Below are positions 33,580-43,091 of a stretch of 64,000 nucleotides of DNA, piece by piece. Source of the DNA: Luteolibacter arcticus. Lineage in GTDB: Bacteria > Verrucomicrobiota > Verrucomicrobiia > Verrucomicrobiales > Akkermansiaceae. The stretch's first letter is position 1. Every line of letters starts with the position of its first letter. The stretch is from positions 558,001 through 622,000 of the forward strand of contig NZ_JAPDDT010000002.1 in assembly GCF_025950235.1 (NCBI RefSeq). The letters run 5' to 3'. The notes beneath the pieces are model-generated. The model saw only the letters and a list, made by a program, of their open reading frames with translations, was not told where the DNA came from and searched no databases. Made by a program: the position numbers and the translations under genes.

Positions 33580-33717
33580 GTGAAAAATTCCCGGATGGCG
33601 TTGCCTTGGGACCGATGCGGGTAACCCCGTGTTCCCGCAGGAAAAACCCCTCCGGGCGAGGCATCGCAACCCAGCGGTTTCCCTCCGCCCGACGTCAAAT
33701 CCCAGCCGTCCGAACCC

Positions 33718-36700
33718 ATGTTGAACTCGTACCCGACCTCTCGTTCTTCCCGTCGTCTTGCGCTCCAGCTCGCGGGCCTTGTCACCCTGGTGACCGTGGC
33801 TCCAGCCGCTGCCGCGACCTTCACCTACACACCCGTATCGGGCACCGGCGATCTTTGGTCGGCAGGGACCCACTGGGATGCCGTCCCGGTCAGCTCTTTC
33901 GACACGCGCCTGACCTTCGTCGGGGACAATCTCACGCCGCTCGCCGATTCGCTGGTGAATGTGAACACGGACGATGTTTCCGACCAATTCTCGCTCAACA
34001 TCCTCGACCTGCAGGGCACGGGTCCGGCCGCCGGTGGCGCATCGATCACGGTGAATGCCGCCGCTCCGGCGACGGGTCTCACGCTGGTGACCGACCTCAG
34101 TGCGCCAGTGGTAAATCTGAACGCGCTCGCGGGTGCCTCGGGTCTGACCTATCAGGTCAATCCGGTCCTCACGTTGGCCAATGATGCGACCTTCATCGGA
34201 GCGGGCACGGCCACGTTCAAGTTCTCCGGGGGCATCATCGGCGATGGCCGGACGCTTACCAAATCCGGGGCCAGCCTGATGTCGATCGGTGGCACGACCA
34301 CGCTGGAGAGCCTGCATGTCGGCTTCAACAATGGCGTGGCGGGAAACAACGGTGCGGGTGGAAAGATCACCGCAGCGGCTGGGAGCACGCTGAGCGTCGG
34401 CACGGGCACGGGTGCCATCCGTGTCGGCTCGATCAATAGCTCGACCGTCAGCCCGACTGCCGTTGGTGCCCTCGATCTTTCCGCCGCCACGAGCTTCACC
34501 GCGAACGTCACCGAGTTCTTCGTGGGCGTGAACTACGGCGGCATGACTACCACCGGCGAAGGCACGCTTAACCTTTCTCCGGCCAACACGATCACAGCCA
34601 CTACGACGTTTGCGGTAGGACGTAGTGCGGGGAATTTCAACACACCGCTCGCGACTGGCACGGTGCCGGCGAATAGCGCCACCATCGTCAACACGCCGCG
34701 GATGGCGATCGGCCAGGGCAAGTCCAACGCCAGCTTCACGGTGGGCAGCAACTCGACCTTTGACGTCAATGGCGTCAGCGGTGGGCGTGCCGAGCTCTGG
34801 ATCGGGCACCATGACCAAACCGGCTCGGGTAACTGGAGCACCACCGCGGACTTCGGCAACGGTCCCTTCCGGGGATTCCTCTCCACTATTTCCGTCGGCC
34901 GGAAATTCGCGGCTTCCACCGGCAACACCACCGGCACCGCGACCTTTGGCAACAGCGATCAAAACGACTTCAACCTCAGTGCCTCGGGCAGCCCGCTGGT
35001 GGTCGGCCGCGTGGATGCCGGCACCTCCGGCGTGGCCACCGGCACCCTGACGATCGGTCACCTCGGATCTAACAGTACCATCACCTCCACCAACAACGGC
35101 ACCGCGATCCTGATCGCCACCGGAGCGGGCACCGCCCAGCGGGCGGTGGGCACCCTGAACCTGGGCCCGGGCAGCCTCACGCTAAACACCACGGGCGCCG
35201 GGATCTCGGGTGACACCACGAACCTGCTCAACACCGGCAAGGTGAAGTTCAATGGCACCACGCTGATCGCGGGCGGTGCGAGCACCGGCTTCATCCAAGG
35301 CCTCGACAACGCGGAGATCTCCGACGGCGGACTGACCATCGCCTCGAACAGCAACATCACCATTCCCCAGGGCCTGAGCCATGACCCCGCCGGTGCGGCG
35401 ATCGACGGCGGCCTGACCAAGGACAATCCCGGCATTCTCACCCTGCCCTCTACCAATACCTACACCGGCACCACCACGATCGCCGGTGGCATCATCTTCT
35501 TCACGAAGACCGCGGCGCTGCCCGGCTTCGCCACGCCCGGCCGGCTTTCGGTTGGAGAGTTGGGCGGGCTTGGCATGAATGTCGGCGGTGCGGGTGAATT
35601 CACACTTGCCCAGCTCGACACGTATCGCACCGACGGCACGACCTTCACAGGCACCCATCACCCGCTCATCCTCGACACCGCGAATGCGGGCGGCGAACTC
35701 ACCTACACGACCACGCGATCGGACATGGGTTCCTTCGTGAAACGCGGCAGCCACAAGCTGACGCTCGACACCGACGTGGACATCAAGGGTGGCCTCGACA
35801 TCGGCATCAGCCAGAATGGCGGCACCCTTGCCATCGCCGCCGGCAAGGACTTCAGCCTCGCGCCGTCCGAGCTCAATGGTCTCGGTGCCGTGAACCTCGG
35901 CGTGGCGGGCGGGACCAACTCGCTCGGCACGCTGGATGCCTCGGCGGCGGATAGTTTCTCCATGGAAGCGTCCACCTTGCGGCTGGGAGTGACCACCGGC
36001 AGTGGCACCGCGGGAGGAACCCTTTCCCTGCCCGCGACTTCCTCCATCACCGCCCACACCGAGATCGTCGTCGCGGATAGCAACAACACCTTCAACAACG
36101 TCAACAGCACCATCACCACCGCTGCGGGCGGCACGGCGCAGATCCGCACGCCGCGGCTGTGGATCGGCCATGGCAAGGGGCGCGGCTTCTTGACCCTCGG
36201 TGCCGGTTCCACGCTCGATCTCGCCCATCTCGAAGGTGGCCGCACCGCGGTGGAAGTGGGGAACAATACCACCAGTGGCGGCAGCGGCGGCTGGACCGGC
36301 ACCGTGGATCTCTCCGCCGGTGTCTTCAAGGGCGAGCTCAGCAGCCTGCTCATCGGGGCCACCAGTGCCACCAGCGCGACTTCGTCGGCGGTCGGCACGA
36401 TGACGCTTTCTAACAGTCCGCTCAACCATCTGGACATCGAGGGTGCCGGCAGTCCCCTGACCATCGGCCGATATACTGGCAGCACCAGCGGCACCGCCAC
36501 CGGCACGCTCACGCTCGGCAACCTCGACGCCGACAGCTCGATCACCAGTACGGACAACGGCACGGCCATCCTCATCGCGACCGGCGGTGGGGCAGGCGCG
36601 GCGAAAGCGACGGGTACGCTCAATCTCAACGGCGGAACCCTGACCATCACCACCACCGGCAGCGCGCTCCGTGGCGACGCGGCGAATCCCGACAACGTGA

Positions 36701-37551
36701 GCACGGTCAACTTCAACGGCATCACCCTCAAGGCCGGCGCCTCAAGCACCGACTGGATCGGCAATCTCAAGACCGCCAATATCGCTGCCGGTGGACTGAC
36801 GCTGGATACCAACGGCTTCGACATCGCGATCGCCCAGGTGCTCTCCGGGACGGGCTCCTTCACGAAGAGCGGCACCGGCGCGCTCATCTGCTACGACGCG
36901 AACTCCTATAGTGGTAGTACTACGGTGAGTGCCGGCGCGCTCTCGCTCGCCGATGTCATGCTGTCCGATACTGCTGCGGTGACCGTGGCCGCCGGCGCGG
37001 TGCTTGATCTGGCGTATCCCGCCGCCGCGACCGATACCGTGCTGTCGCTGTCGCTCGGCGGCGTGCCTGCGAGCATCGGCGTGTGGGGCGCGGTGGGATC
37101 CGGTGCACCGAATACCAGCGCGCTGATCACCGGCATCGGACGCCTCAATGTGCTCACCGGGCCCGCCGGCAGCGATCCCTACGACACCTGGGCCAGCCAG
37201 ATCACGAATCCCGATGATCGCGATCGTTCGGATGATGCCGATCACGATGGCTTCTCCAATGAGCTGGAGTATCTCTTCGGCACCTCGCCTGTCGCGAACG
37301 ATGGCGCGCTGGTCCAGAGCAGCCTGGTGGGAACAAACCTTATCGTGCGGTGGAACCAGCTCGAAAGCGGCGGCATCTATCAGCTTCAGGAGAGTCTCAC
37401 CCTGGTGGACTCGCCCTGGCCGGTGAGTGTGGTGGTTCCGGTCATCGCTGCCGATCAAGGCGGGGTTCCCTCGAGCTATGATCGAATGGAAGCTACGGTG
37501 CCGATCGATGGCGCGCGCAAGTTCGTGCGGGTCAGTGGGTTGGAGGATTGA
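33718..37551 (+). CDS. Giant autotransporter-associated beta-strand-repeat surface protein
   Basis: The 1277-residue protein has a signal peptide after a basic start (MLNSYPTSRSSRRLALQLAG). It is a long beta-helix of Gly/Thr/Ser/Asn-rich repeats typical of PATR (autotransporter-associated repeat) proteins: TLTIGHLGSNSTITSTNNGT, GILTLPSTNTYTGTTTIAGG, GSFTKSGTGALICYDANSYS. An internal duplication of about 350 residues is visible (NGTAILIATGAG... and NGTAILIATGGG...). The end has DADHDGFSNELEYLFGTSP, a thrombospondin type 3-like Asp-rich calcium motif, then a beta domain. No outer-membrane barrel is visible, so export is probably by another route. Confidence 0.82.
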   Translation: MLNSYPTSRSSRRLALQLAGLVTLVTVAPAAAATFTYTPVSGTGDLWSAGTHWDAVPVSSFDTRLTFVGDNLTPLADSLVNVNTDDVSDQFSLNILDLQGTGPAAGGASITVNAAAPATGLTLVTDLSAPVVNLNALAGASGLTYQVNPVLTLANDATFIGAGTATFKFSGGIIGDGRTLTKSGASLMSIGGTTTLESLHVGFNNGVAGNNGAGGKITAAAGSTLSVGTGTGAIRVGSINSSTVSPTAVGALDLSAATSFTANVTEFFVGVNYGGMTTTGEGTLNLSPANTITATTTFAVGRSAGNFNTPLATGTVPANSATIVNTPRMAIGQGKSNASFTVGSNSTFDVNGVSGGRAELWIGHHDQTGSGNWSTTADFGNGPFRGFLSTISVGRKFAASTGNTTGTATFGNSDQNDFNLSASGSPLVVGRVDAGTSGVATGTLTIGHLGSNSTITSTNNGTAILIATGAGTAQRAVGTLNLGPGSLTLNTTGAGISGDTTNLLNTGKVKFNGTTLIAGGASTGFIQGLDNAEISDGGLTIASNSNITIPQGLSHDPAGAAIDGGLTKDNPGILTLPSTNTYTGTTTIAGGIIFFTKTAALPGFATPGRLSVGELGGLGMNVGGAGEFTLAQLDTYRTDGTTFTGTHHPLILDTANAGGELTYTTTRSDMGSFVKRGSHKLTLDTDVDIKGGLDIGISQNGGTLAIAAGKDFSLAPSELNGLGAVNLGVAGGTNSLGTLDASAADSFSMEASTLRLGVTTGSGTAGGTLSLPATSSITAHTEIVVADSNNTFNNVNSTITTAAGGTAQIRTPRLWIGHGKGRGFLTLGAGSTLDLAHLEGGRTAVEVGNNTTSGGSGGWTGTVDLSAGVFKGELSSLLIGATSATSATSSAVGTMTLSNSPLNHLDIEGAGSPLTIGRYTGSTSGTATGTLTLGNLDADSSITSTDNGTAILIATGGGAGAAKATGTLNLNGGTLTITTTGSALRGDAANPDNVSTVNFNGITLKAGASSTDWIGNLKTANIAAGGLTLDTNGFDIAIAQVLSGTGSFTKSGTGALICYDANSYSGSTTVSAGALSLADVMLSDTAAVTVAAGAVLDLAYPAAATDTVLSLSLGGVPASIGVWGAVGSGAPNTSALITGIGRLNVLTGPAGSDPYDTWASQITNPDDRDRSDDADHDGFSNELEYLFGTSPVANDGALVQSSLVGTNLIVRWNQLESGGIYQLQESLTLVDSPWPVSVVVPVIAADQGGVPSSYDRMEATVPIDGARKFVRVSGLED

Positions 37552-37601
37552 AGATTGAAGATTTTCGCAAGGCGCTCATTGGGTTCCGTCTTGGGATGAG
37601 A

Positions 37602-37635
37602 GCACCGGTCCGCAAGGGCCGGTGCTTTTGTTTTT
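37602..37635 (+). terminator. Rho-independent terminator after the giant surface protein gene
   Basis: GCACCGG (37602-37608) and CCGGTGC (37619-37625) form a 7-bp stem around a 10-base loop, followed by TTTTGTTTTT. Confidence 0.82.
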
Positions 37636-37708
37636 CATCCTAGACGTGAGGCGAATCATCTCTGGTTTCTAGCAAATCGACACGGCCACTTCATATGGAG
37701 GCCGAAGG

Positions 37709-37866
37709 CCCTCGGACTGCTGCGATTGTTCGCAGCTTTGGAGTGAAGGGTGAGGCGCACTTCTCCTTTGGATGGAAGCGGTCCCGGCGGGTCGCTTCAC
37801 TTCACCGGAACGGACGGCCCTGGGGTTCATTCGGAGAGCTGCGAAGAATCGCAGCAGTCCCAGGGC
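37709..37866. repeat. Long inverted repeat between convergent giant genes
   Basis: CTGCTGCGATTGTTCGCAGC at 37717-37737 and its inverted partner AGCTGCGAAGAATCGCAGCA at 37837-37857 differ at one of 21 bases. Flanks CCCTCGGACT and AGTCCCAGGG extend the match. The 100-base core has no clear gene. This is a MITE- or REPIN-like unit; with the terminator it fills most of 37552-37907. Confidence 0.78.
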
Positions 37867-37907
37867 GGCTGCGCCGCGGTCATGGTTCAGACCACGGGGG
37901 AGGGCCA

Positions 37908-40900
37908 TCAATCCTCCGGCACGCCGAGCCGCGCGGGCAACTGATTCCCACTGCCGAAGTTCGGCAGCCCCGGGCCGAACACCGGCCACGGGGTGTTGGC
38001 TTCGAGGAACTCGGGGCGCGTCATCAGATAGAGGGACGCGGGAAATAGGGTGGTGGAGTTGAAGGCTCCCCAACTAACCGTAGTGCCGACGCGGTTCGCG
38101 CCGACGTAGTGATCAGCTCCGGTCGTAAGCACCTGGGACAGGCAGTTGCCGATGATCGTCTGCCGCCGCGTTCCCGATTGCGCGCTGCCGACCTTGCCGG
38201 TGGCGAAGTTCCTGAACCACGTGTTGCCGGGGCCGGTGGTGGCCTCGATGTCGGCCCAGCCGTCCTTGGAGGTGTCCGCATAGCCTTCCTCGAACATGTT
38301 GCCTTCGAAGAGATTCATGTAGGCGTGGACGGCGTGCAGGGCCACGTCGTTGTAGTCGTGGTTCTGCTCCACGGAGTTGTAGCTGATCACATTGTGATTC
38401 GCGCCGATGGAAACGATGATGGGGTGACGCAGCCGTTGCGCCTTGTTGTTCGTGATCCGGCAGCCGGTGGTCGCCACGAGGTTGTAGCCATAGCCATAGC
38501 CGCCGGTGGTGTGCTTCCAGCAGTCGTGGACGAAGTTCCCGGTCATCAGGCAGTCCTTCGAGTTCTCAAAGCCGACGTGGGTCCGGCCGGAGTAGTTCGA
38601 CTCGATCCCCGTGACCCAGCAATTGTCGGCGCAGGCGAATTCCAGATTGCTCACGTCCTGGGCCACCGGCTCGTTCACGCGGTCGATGCCGATTGCACTC
38701 ACTTTAATGTTGCGGATGACGGTGATCTCCCGGGTGACGGGGGCGTAGGAGGCCGGGTAATCTAACAGCACCTTCATGTCCAGGATCAGGGTGTTCCCGT
38801 ACTTCGCCATCACGCGGAAGATCTGTGAGTAGATCTGGAGCGACCACGCCTGACCGGTATTGGTGAGCGGGGCATGGTCCGCGTAGAGCTGGATGATGTC
38901 GCCGACGGCGATGGAACCCGCGTCGGAGAGCGTGAGCTGCTTGTCGCCTGGCTTGGGCGGCACACTCACAGAGATCGGCGAGCGAGTGCTTCCGGCGAAG
39001 CGGATCTCTGCATTGGTGCTTCCGGGAGCGACGATGCGGAAGATCGTTTGGTCGCGGCCATCGCCATCGATCCAGAGGTTGCTGGTGGAGATGGTGAGGT
39101 TGGTATTGAAGTAGTAAGTGCCCGCGGGGAAATACAGGCGTCGCTTACCTGAGGTGCTGGAGAGGATCTGTGCGATCATCGCTGCCGCATCGAGGGATGG
39201 CGTGTTGGCGGGCAAGCCAAGGGTGGTCACGTCTAGGGTCACCCAGCCGCCGGGATCGATCCATCGCGTGTCTTTCCATGGCTCCGCAGGGAACCGGGTA
39301 GTTTCGATGGAACTCGCGGCGACGCTGAAGGTAGCAAACTGGCTCGGCTTCCCGTCCATCGGCAACTCGTGGAGGGCACGCGATCCATTGCCGAGGAAGA
39401 CCGGCGTGGCGGCGCTCCACGTGCCGAGGTTCTCCGTGGCGAAGACCTGGTAGTGTTGGAAGGGCATCGTGTCGTGCGCGAGCTCCATGAAGCCGTCCGC
39501 TGTTGTTGCGACGTCCATCTGCATGCCCGCCACCTTTAGGAGAACGGGCACGGTGCTGGTGGTGGTGCCGTAGGGATTGGTGATGGTGACCGTGTAGTCA
39601 CCCGTATCGCCGGGCCGTGCGGTCGCGATAGTATGAGCTGCGGTCGTCGGTCCCGGGATGGGAACTCCATTGAATAGCCATTGGTAGCTGATCGGCCAGC
39701 CGCCGGTGACCGGCGCGGAAAGCGTCACCGCTTGTCCTTCGAGGAGTTCCGTGGCTGTTGCCTCCAGCGGACCGGTGAATGAAGGCGGCCGGGTGTCCGT
39801 CACCACCCGCAGCGTGCCATCGACCGCGAGTTGCGAGGCATCGACATATAATCCATTCACTGGTGCGGGAATCACCGCGATCTGGCTGAAGGCTCCGGAA
39901 TAGGAGGCGGCCTCGAACAGCTGGAAGACATCGCCGGCGGCGAACTCACCTCCTGTTAGGTCGAGGGCGAGCGTGCCGCCATAGGTCACGGAGGTGAGGC
40001 CGGTCACGACGTCGTTCCCAGGACCGCCTCCCTTGTGGATCTTCAGGCGGATGGTTCCCGCAAGTGAGAGTGAGCTGTGGATGGTGAGGGGGACGATGGA
40101 TGGTCCCGCGGTGAGCGTGCCATTCGCGGAAATGGAGACGGGGCTAGCGAGCGAGCCGGAGAGGGCCAGCGTTCCGGCGCTCACGTTTGTCCCGCCAGTG
40201 TAGGTGTTCTCGCCCGCCAGCGTCAGCGTGCCGCTACCGGATTTCAAGAGGCCGCCATCGGTGGCTGCATCCCCCGCCAGATCGCTGTGGAGCAGCGGCT
40301 GTTGGATGGCGATGTCGAAGCCAGCGGTATCGATGACCGCACCTCCGTTTCTCACGTTGGCCCGGCTTAGACCGGTCATGAAGCCCGTGCCAGAAGCGTT
40401 CGCGAGCAACTTGCCGCCATTGAAGTTAAAGATCGCGCTGGTGCCCGCGCCTTTTCTAACAAGCGGGGTTTCAAGCGTACCGCCATTCAGATGGACGGTC
40501 CCGCTGCCCGCTGCTCCGGCGGCCAGTTGCAGGCCTGCCGTCGAAGCCGCGTTGATTGAAACGGTGCCGCTGTTCAGTTCCAGGTTCCCCGCACCTCCCG
40601 AGCCCACATTGAGCGGCTGCCTGCCGGAGCCGAAGTCGATGGACCCTCCATTGACGCGCGCGGTGGCGTTGCTGCCTGCCGAGATGCCGATGACCAGGCT
40701 GCCGGAGGCTCCGCTGTTGTCCGGCCCCGACCACAGGCCACCTGTTAGGATATTCAAGATCGTGCCCGAGCCATCGATCCCGCCGGTGTTACTGCTGTTC
40801 TGCTTGAGCACCCCGCCGCTGGCGATGGTGATGGTCCCGCCGGCAGTGGTGCCGTTTTCTCCGGCGATCAGGCCGGTGCTCACGCCATTGCGCACGGTGA

Positions 40901-41309
40901 CATTGTTGCCGATGACCAATGTCTTGCCCGAGCTCACGCGTAGCTGCGGCTCGGTCGATCCGCTTGTGCGGGTGAAGCTCACCGTCTGAGCGGCGGAGGC
41001 GGAGAGGGTGTAGCCGGAATTCTGGAACCACGCGTCCTCCGCGGAGACCGCCGTGCCGACCGTGACGGCATACGTTCCATCCGCCCCGGCGAAGATGGCG
41101 CTATTGGCCGCGCTCCATGCGACGTTGCCGCTTCCGGTATTCCATACTCGGTTGGTGGACGTGGTATTCCAGGTGCCGTTCGCGGGATTGATGGTGGAGC
41201 CGTTGCCGGTGTTGCCGCTGTCCCACACGAGGTCGGCGGCGTGTCCCGTCCCGGCTGAGGCGAGAAAGCCCAGCAGACACGCGCGGGGGAGATTCCACCG
41301 GGAGGACAT
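37908..41309 (-). CDS. Giant beta-strand-repeat protein with Ig domain and pectate-lyase-like beta-helix
   Basis: The 1133-residue protein starts at MSSRWNLPRACLLGFLASAG, with a signal peptide. Residues about 30-480 are PATR-type repeats (SGSGTLTLAGENTYTGGTNV). An Ig-like domain (YQWLFNGVPIPGPT near 560-640) follows. The C-terminal 450 residues contain a right-handed beta-helix as in glycosidase family 28/pectate lyase-3 proteins: RRLYFPAGTYYFNTNLTIS, WIDGDGRDQTIFR, then RITNNKAQRLRHP and HNVISYNSVEQNHDYN. The helix suggests polysaccharide cleavage or binding. It converges with 33718-37551. Confidence 0.82.
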   Translation of the reverse strand: MSSRWNLPRACLLGFLASAGTGHAADLVWDSGNTGNGSTINPANGTWNTTSTNRVWNTGSGNVAWSAANSAIFAGADGTYAVTVGTAVSAEDAWFQNSGYTLSASAAQTVSFTRTSGSTEPQLRVSSGKTLVIGNNVTVRNGVSTGLIAGENGTTAGGTITIASGGVLKQNSSNTGGIDGSGTILNILTGGLWSGPDNSGASGSLVIGISAGSNATARVNGGSIDFGSGRQPLNVGSGGAGNLELNSGTVSINAASTAGLQLAAGAAGSGTVHLNGGTLETPLVRKGAGTSAIFNFNGGKLLANASGTGFMTGLSRANVRNGGAVIDTAGFDIAIQQPLLHSDLAGDAATDGGLLKSGSGTLTLAGENTYTGGTNVSAGTLALSGSLASPVSISANGTLTAGPSIVPLTIHSSLSLAGTIRLKIHKGGGPGNDVVTGLTSVTYGGTLALDLTGGEFAAGDVFQLFEAASYSGAFSQIAVIPAPVNGLYVDASQLAVDGTLRVVTDTRPPSFTGPLEATATELLEGQAVTLSAPVTGGWPISYQWLFNGVPIPGPTTAAHTIATARPGDTGDYTVTITNPYGTTTSTVPVLLKVAGMQMDVATTADGFMELAHDTMPFQHYQVFATENLGTWSAATPVFLGNGSRALHELPMDGKPSQFATFSVAASSIETTRFPAEPWKDTRWIDPGGWVTLDVTTLGLPANTPSLDAAAMIAQILSSTSGKRRLYFPAGTYYFNTNLTISTSNLWIDGDGRDQTIFRIVAPGSTNAEIRFAGSTRSPISVSVPPKPGDKQLTLSDAGSIAVGDIIQLYADHAPLTNTGQAWSLQIYSQIFRVMAKYGNTLILDMKVLLDYPASYAPVTREITVIRNIKVSAIGIDRVNEPVAQDVSNLEFACADNCWVTGIESNYSGRTHVGFENSKDCLMTGNFVHDCWKHTTGGYGYGYNLVATTGCRITNNKAQRLRHPIIVSIGANHNVISYNSVEQNHDYNDVALHAVHAYMNLFEGNMFEEGYADTSKDGWADIEATTGPGNTWFRNFATGKVGSAQSGTRRQTIIGNCLSQVLTTGADHYVGANRVGTTVSWGAFNSTTLFPASLYLMTRPEFLEANTPWPVFGPGLPNFGSGNQLPARLGVPED

Positions 41310-41340
41310 GATCGCAGGGTCCACCGGCTTCCGTCCCTAT

Positions 41341-41364
41341 GGAATCCCTCGCGGGAGGGATTCC
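41341..41364 (-). promoter_or_regulatory. Stem-loop upstream of the second giant gene
   Basis: GGAATCCCTC-GCGG-GAGGGATTCC is a perfect 10-bp stem with a 4-base loop, 31 bases upstream of the ATG at 41309 on the minus strand. It resembles the hairpin at 33560-33579 in base composition and position, suggesting a shared leader signal. Confidence 0.5.
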
Positions 41365-41457
41365 GGGGGAAGCTGAAGCTCGCTTTGCGAATCAAGCGAC
41401 GATCACTTCTCCGGAACTTCGACTTGCGGGATACGCGGATTTGAGTAGAATGTCTGG

Positions 41458-41739
41458 GTGATCCTAAACTTCGGGGACAAGGAGACTGAGAAAGTTTTCC
41501 AACTGCTCTTCTCCCGCAAGCTCCCCCGGAACATTCAGGAGCGGGCCTACCACAAGCTCGTCGCCATCCATGAAGCCGAATCCCTCGAAAACCTTCGCCA
41601 GCCACCGGGGAACCGCCTTGAGGCCCTTCGGGGAGATTTCGAAGGATTTCATTCCATCCGGATCAACGATCAGTGGCGCATCGTATTCCGCTGGGAAGGA
41701 AAAGACGCCAGCGAAGTAAGGATCACCGACTACCATTGA
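41458..41739 (+). CDS. higB: RelE/HigB-type toxin
   Basis: The 93-residue protein starts with a GTG. EKVFQLLFSRKLPRNIQERA, LENLRQPPGNRLEALRGDF and HSIRINDQWRIVFRW...VRITDYH match HigB/RelE killer toxins that cleave mRNA at the ribosome. It is 5 bases before the HigA-type antitoxin gene, the typical HigBA order. Confidence 0.92.
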   Translation: MILNFGDKETEKVFQLLFSRKLPRNIQERAYHKLVAIHEAESLENLRQPPGNRLEALRGDFEGFHSIRINDQWRIVFRWEGKDASEVRITDYH

Positions 41740-41744
41740 TTACC

Positions 41745-42053
41745 ATGAAACGAAAAGACATCGGAATTCCCCTCACCAACAGCGCTGCCGCCCTGTTGCG
41801 GGATTTTCTTGAGGACCATGGTCTTTCCCAAGCAAGGCTCGCGGCGGATCTGCACATCAGCCCGCAGTTGCTCAATGACCTGCTCGCCAGCCGCCGGCTG
41901 TTGACGCCGGAGCATTGCCTCAAGCTCGGGCGCTACTTCGGCAACGAGCCGGAATATTGGATGCGCCTCCAAAATCACTACCTTTTCCGCAAGACCCAAC
42001 GGGAGAAGGCGGCGGAACTTGAAGCTGTCGTGCCTTTGCGAGCAGCGGGCTGA
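41745..42053 (+). CDS. higA: HigA-type antitoxin with helix-turn-helix
   Basis: The 102-residue protein starts MKRKDIGIPLTNSAAALL. The HTH_3-type motif LSQARLAADLHISPQLLNDLL and the following LTPEHCLKLGRYFGNEPEYWMRLQ are the HigA/XRE antitoxin signature. It binds HigB and represses its own operon. It is the second gene of the pair. Confidence 0.92.
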   Translation: MKRKDIGIPLTNSAAALLRDFLEDHGLSQARLAADLHISPQLLNDLLASRRLLTPEHCLKLGRYFGNEPEYWMRLQNHYLFRKTQREKAAELEAVVPLRAAG

Positions 42054-42111
42054 AAGCGGATGGGCTGGAGAAGAAGTTTGCGGGAAGAGGCTGCTTAAGG
42101 TCGGCCCGCAG

Positions 42112-43023
42112 CTACCCCCTCCTCCTCAAAAACTCCGCCGGCGACACGCCGTGAACCCGCTTGAAGACGCGGGAGAAGTGGAAAGCATCCAGGCCGAGGC
42201 GTTCGGCGACTTCGCGGACGATCTTGTCGCCGCCATCGAGCAGGGCGGCGGCGTGGCGCATGCGGCAGCGGAGCAGTGCGTGGTAGGGTGTCTCGTGGCA
42301 GTGGAGGGAAAACAGCCGGGACAGGTAGGCGGGGGAGACGTGGCAGGCGGCGGCGACCTCGGCGGCGGTGGTGAATTCCAGGAAGCGCTCCTCGATGCAG
42401 GTGCGGCACTTCAGGAAGGTCTGGTAGGATTGGTCGCGACCGCTGCCGGCGACCACCGATTCGGCGAGCGTGAGCAGCAGGATTTCCGCCTGGAGCGCGG
42501 CGATCTTTGTGGCCTGCGGGCCGGCGTGCTTGCCGGTTTCGAGAAGTTGCTCGAAGGCGCGCTCGACCTCGTCGGGATTGCCGGTGCTGCGGCAGGAGCC
42601 GGGCGCGAGGCCCGCGGCGCGCAGCAGGTCGGTGCCGGCCCGGCCGCTGAAATCGAGGAAGTATTTCTGCAAGGGATCAGCTGGGTCGGACTCAATGCGG
42701 TGGGCGCAGCCGGGGCCGTAGGCGAAGACGGTGCCGCGTCGCAGCGGCCAGTCCTTTCCCGCCATGGCGAGCTTTCCCGCGCCACCGGCGACGAACTCTA
42801 CGCAGAGGAAGGGGAAGTCCGCCCGCTCGACGTGGAAGTCCGGAGCGCAGGATTCCCAGCCGCCGCAGACGACGGTCAGCGTGTGGCCGGGGGGGGGATT
42901 GAGATTCAGGTAAAAGCGCCGCGCCTCCGTCACCTGGCGGGAGATAAAGGATGGAAGTTCCGTGGCGGGCCGATTCACGAAATTCAAGATGCTTTGCCGA
43001 ATTTTCGGGTCAAGGATCGTCAT
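42112..43023 (-). CDS. AraC-family transcriptional regulator
   Basis: From MTILDPKIRQSILNF the protein has 303 residues; starts at 43050 or 43086 are possible but 43086 would leave only 5 bases to the divergent gene. An N-terminal cupin-like sensor (about 20-130) is followed by the two AraC helix-turn-helix motifs: TTAAEVAAACHVSPAYLSRLF and VREVAERLGLDAFHFSRVFK with GVSPAEFLRRRG. It probably senses a sugar or sugar acid and controls the divergent catabolic genes 43092-47909. Confidence 0.86.
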   Translation of the reverse strand: MTILDPKIRQSILNFVNRPATELPSFISRQVTEARRFYLNLNPPPGHTLTVVCGGWESCAPDFHVERADFPFLCVEFVAGGAGKLAMAGKDWPLRRGTVFAYGPGCAHRIESDPADPLQKYFLDFSGRAGTDLLRAAGLAPGSCRSTGNPDEVERAFEQLLETGKHAGPQATKIAALQAEILLLTLAESVVAGSGRDQSYQTFLKCRTCIEERFLEFTTAAEVAAACHVSPAYLSRLFSLHCHETPYHALLRCRMRHAAALLDGGDKIVREVAERLGLDAFHFSRVFKRVHGVSPAEFLRRRG

Positions 43024-43091
43024 GGATTGGCAAAGATCCGCCATGGCCATGCGGGCCCGGCCGCGCCATGGTGGCCGCGTCTTCATTTTTC

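Noticed and set aside
33430..35061. A 543-residue minus-strand frame opposite the giant surface gene
   Set aside because: It is an antisense shadow of the Gly/Thr-rich repeat region.
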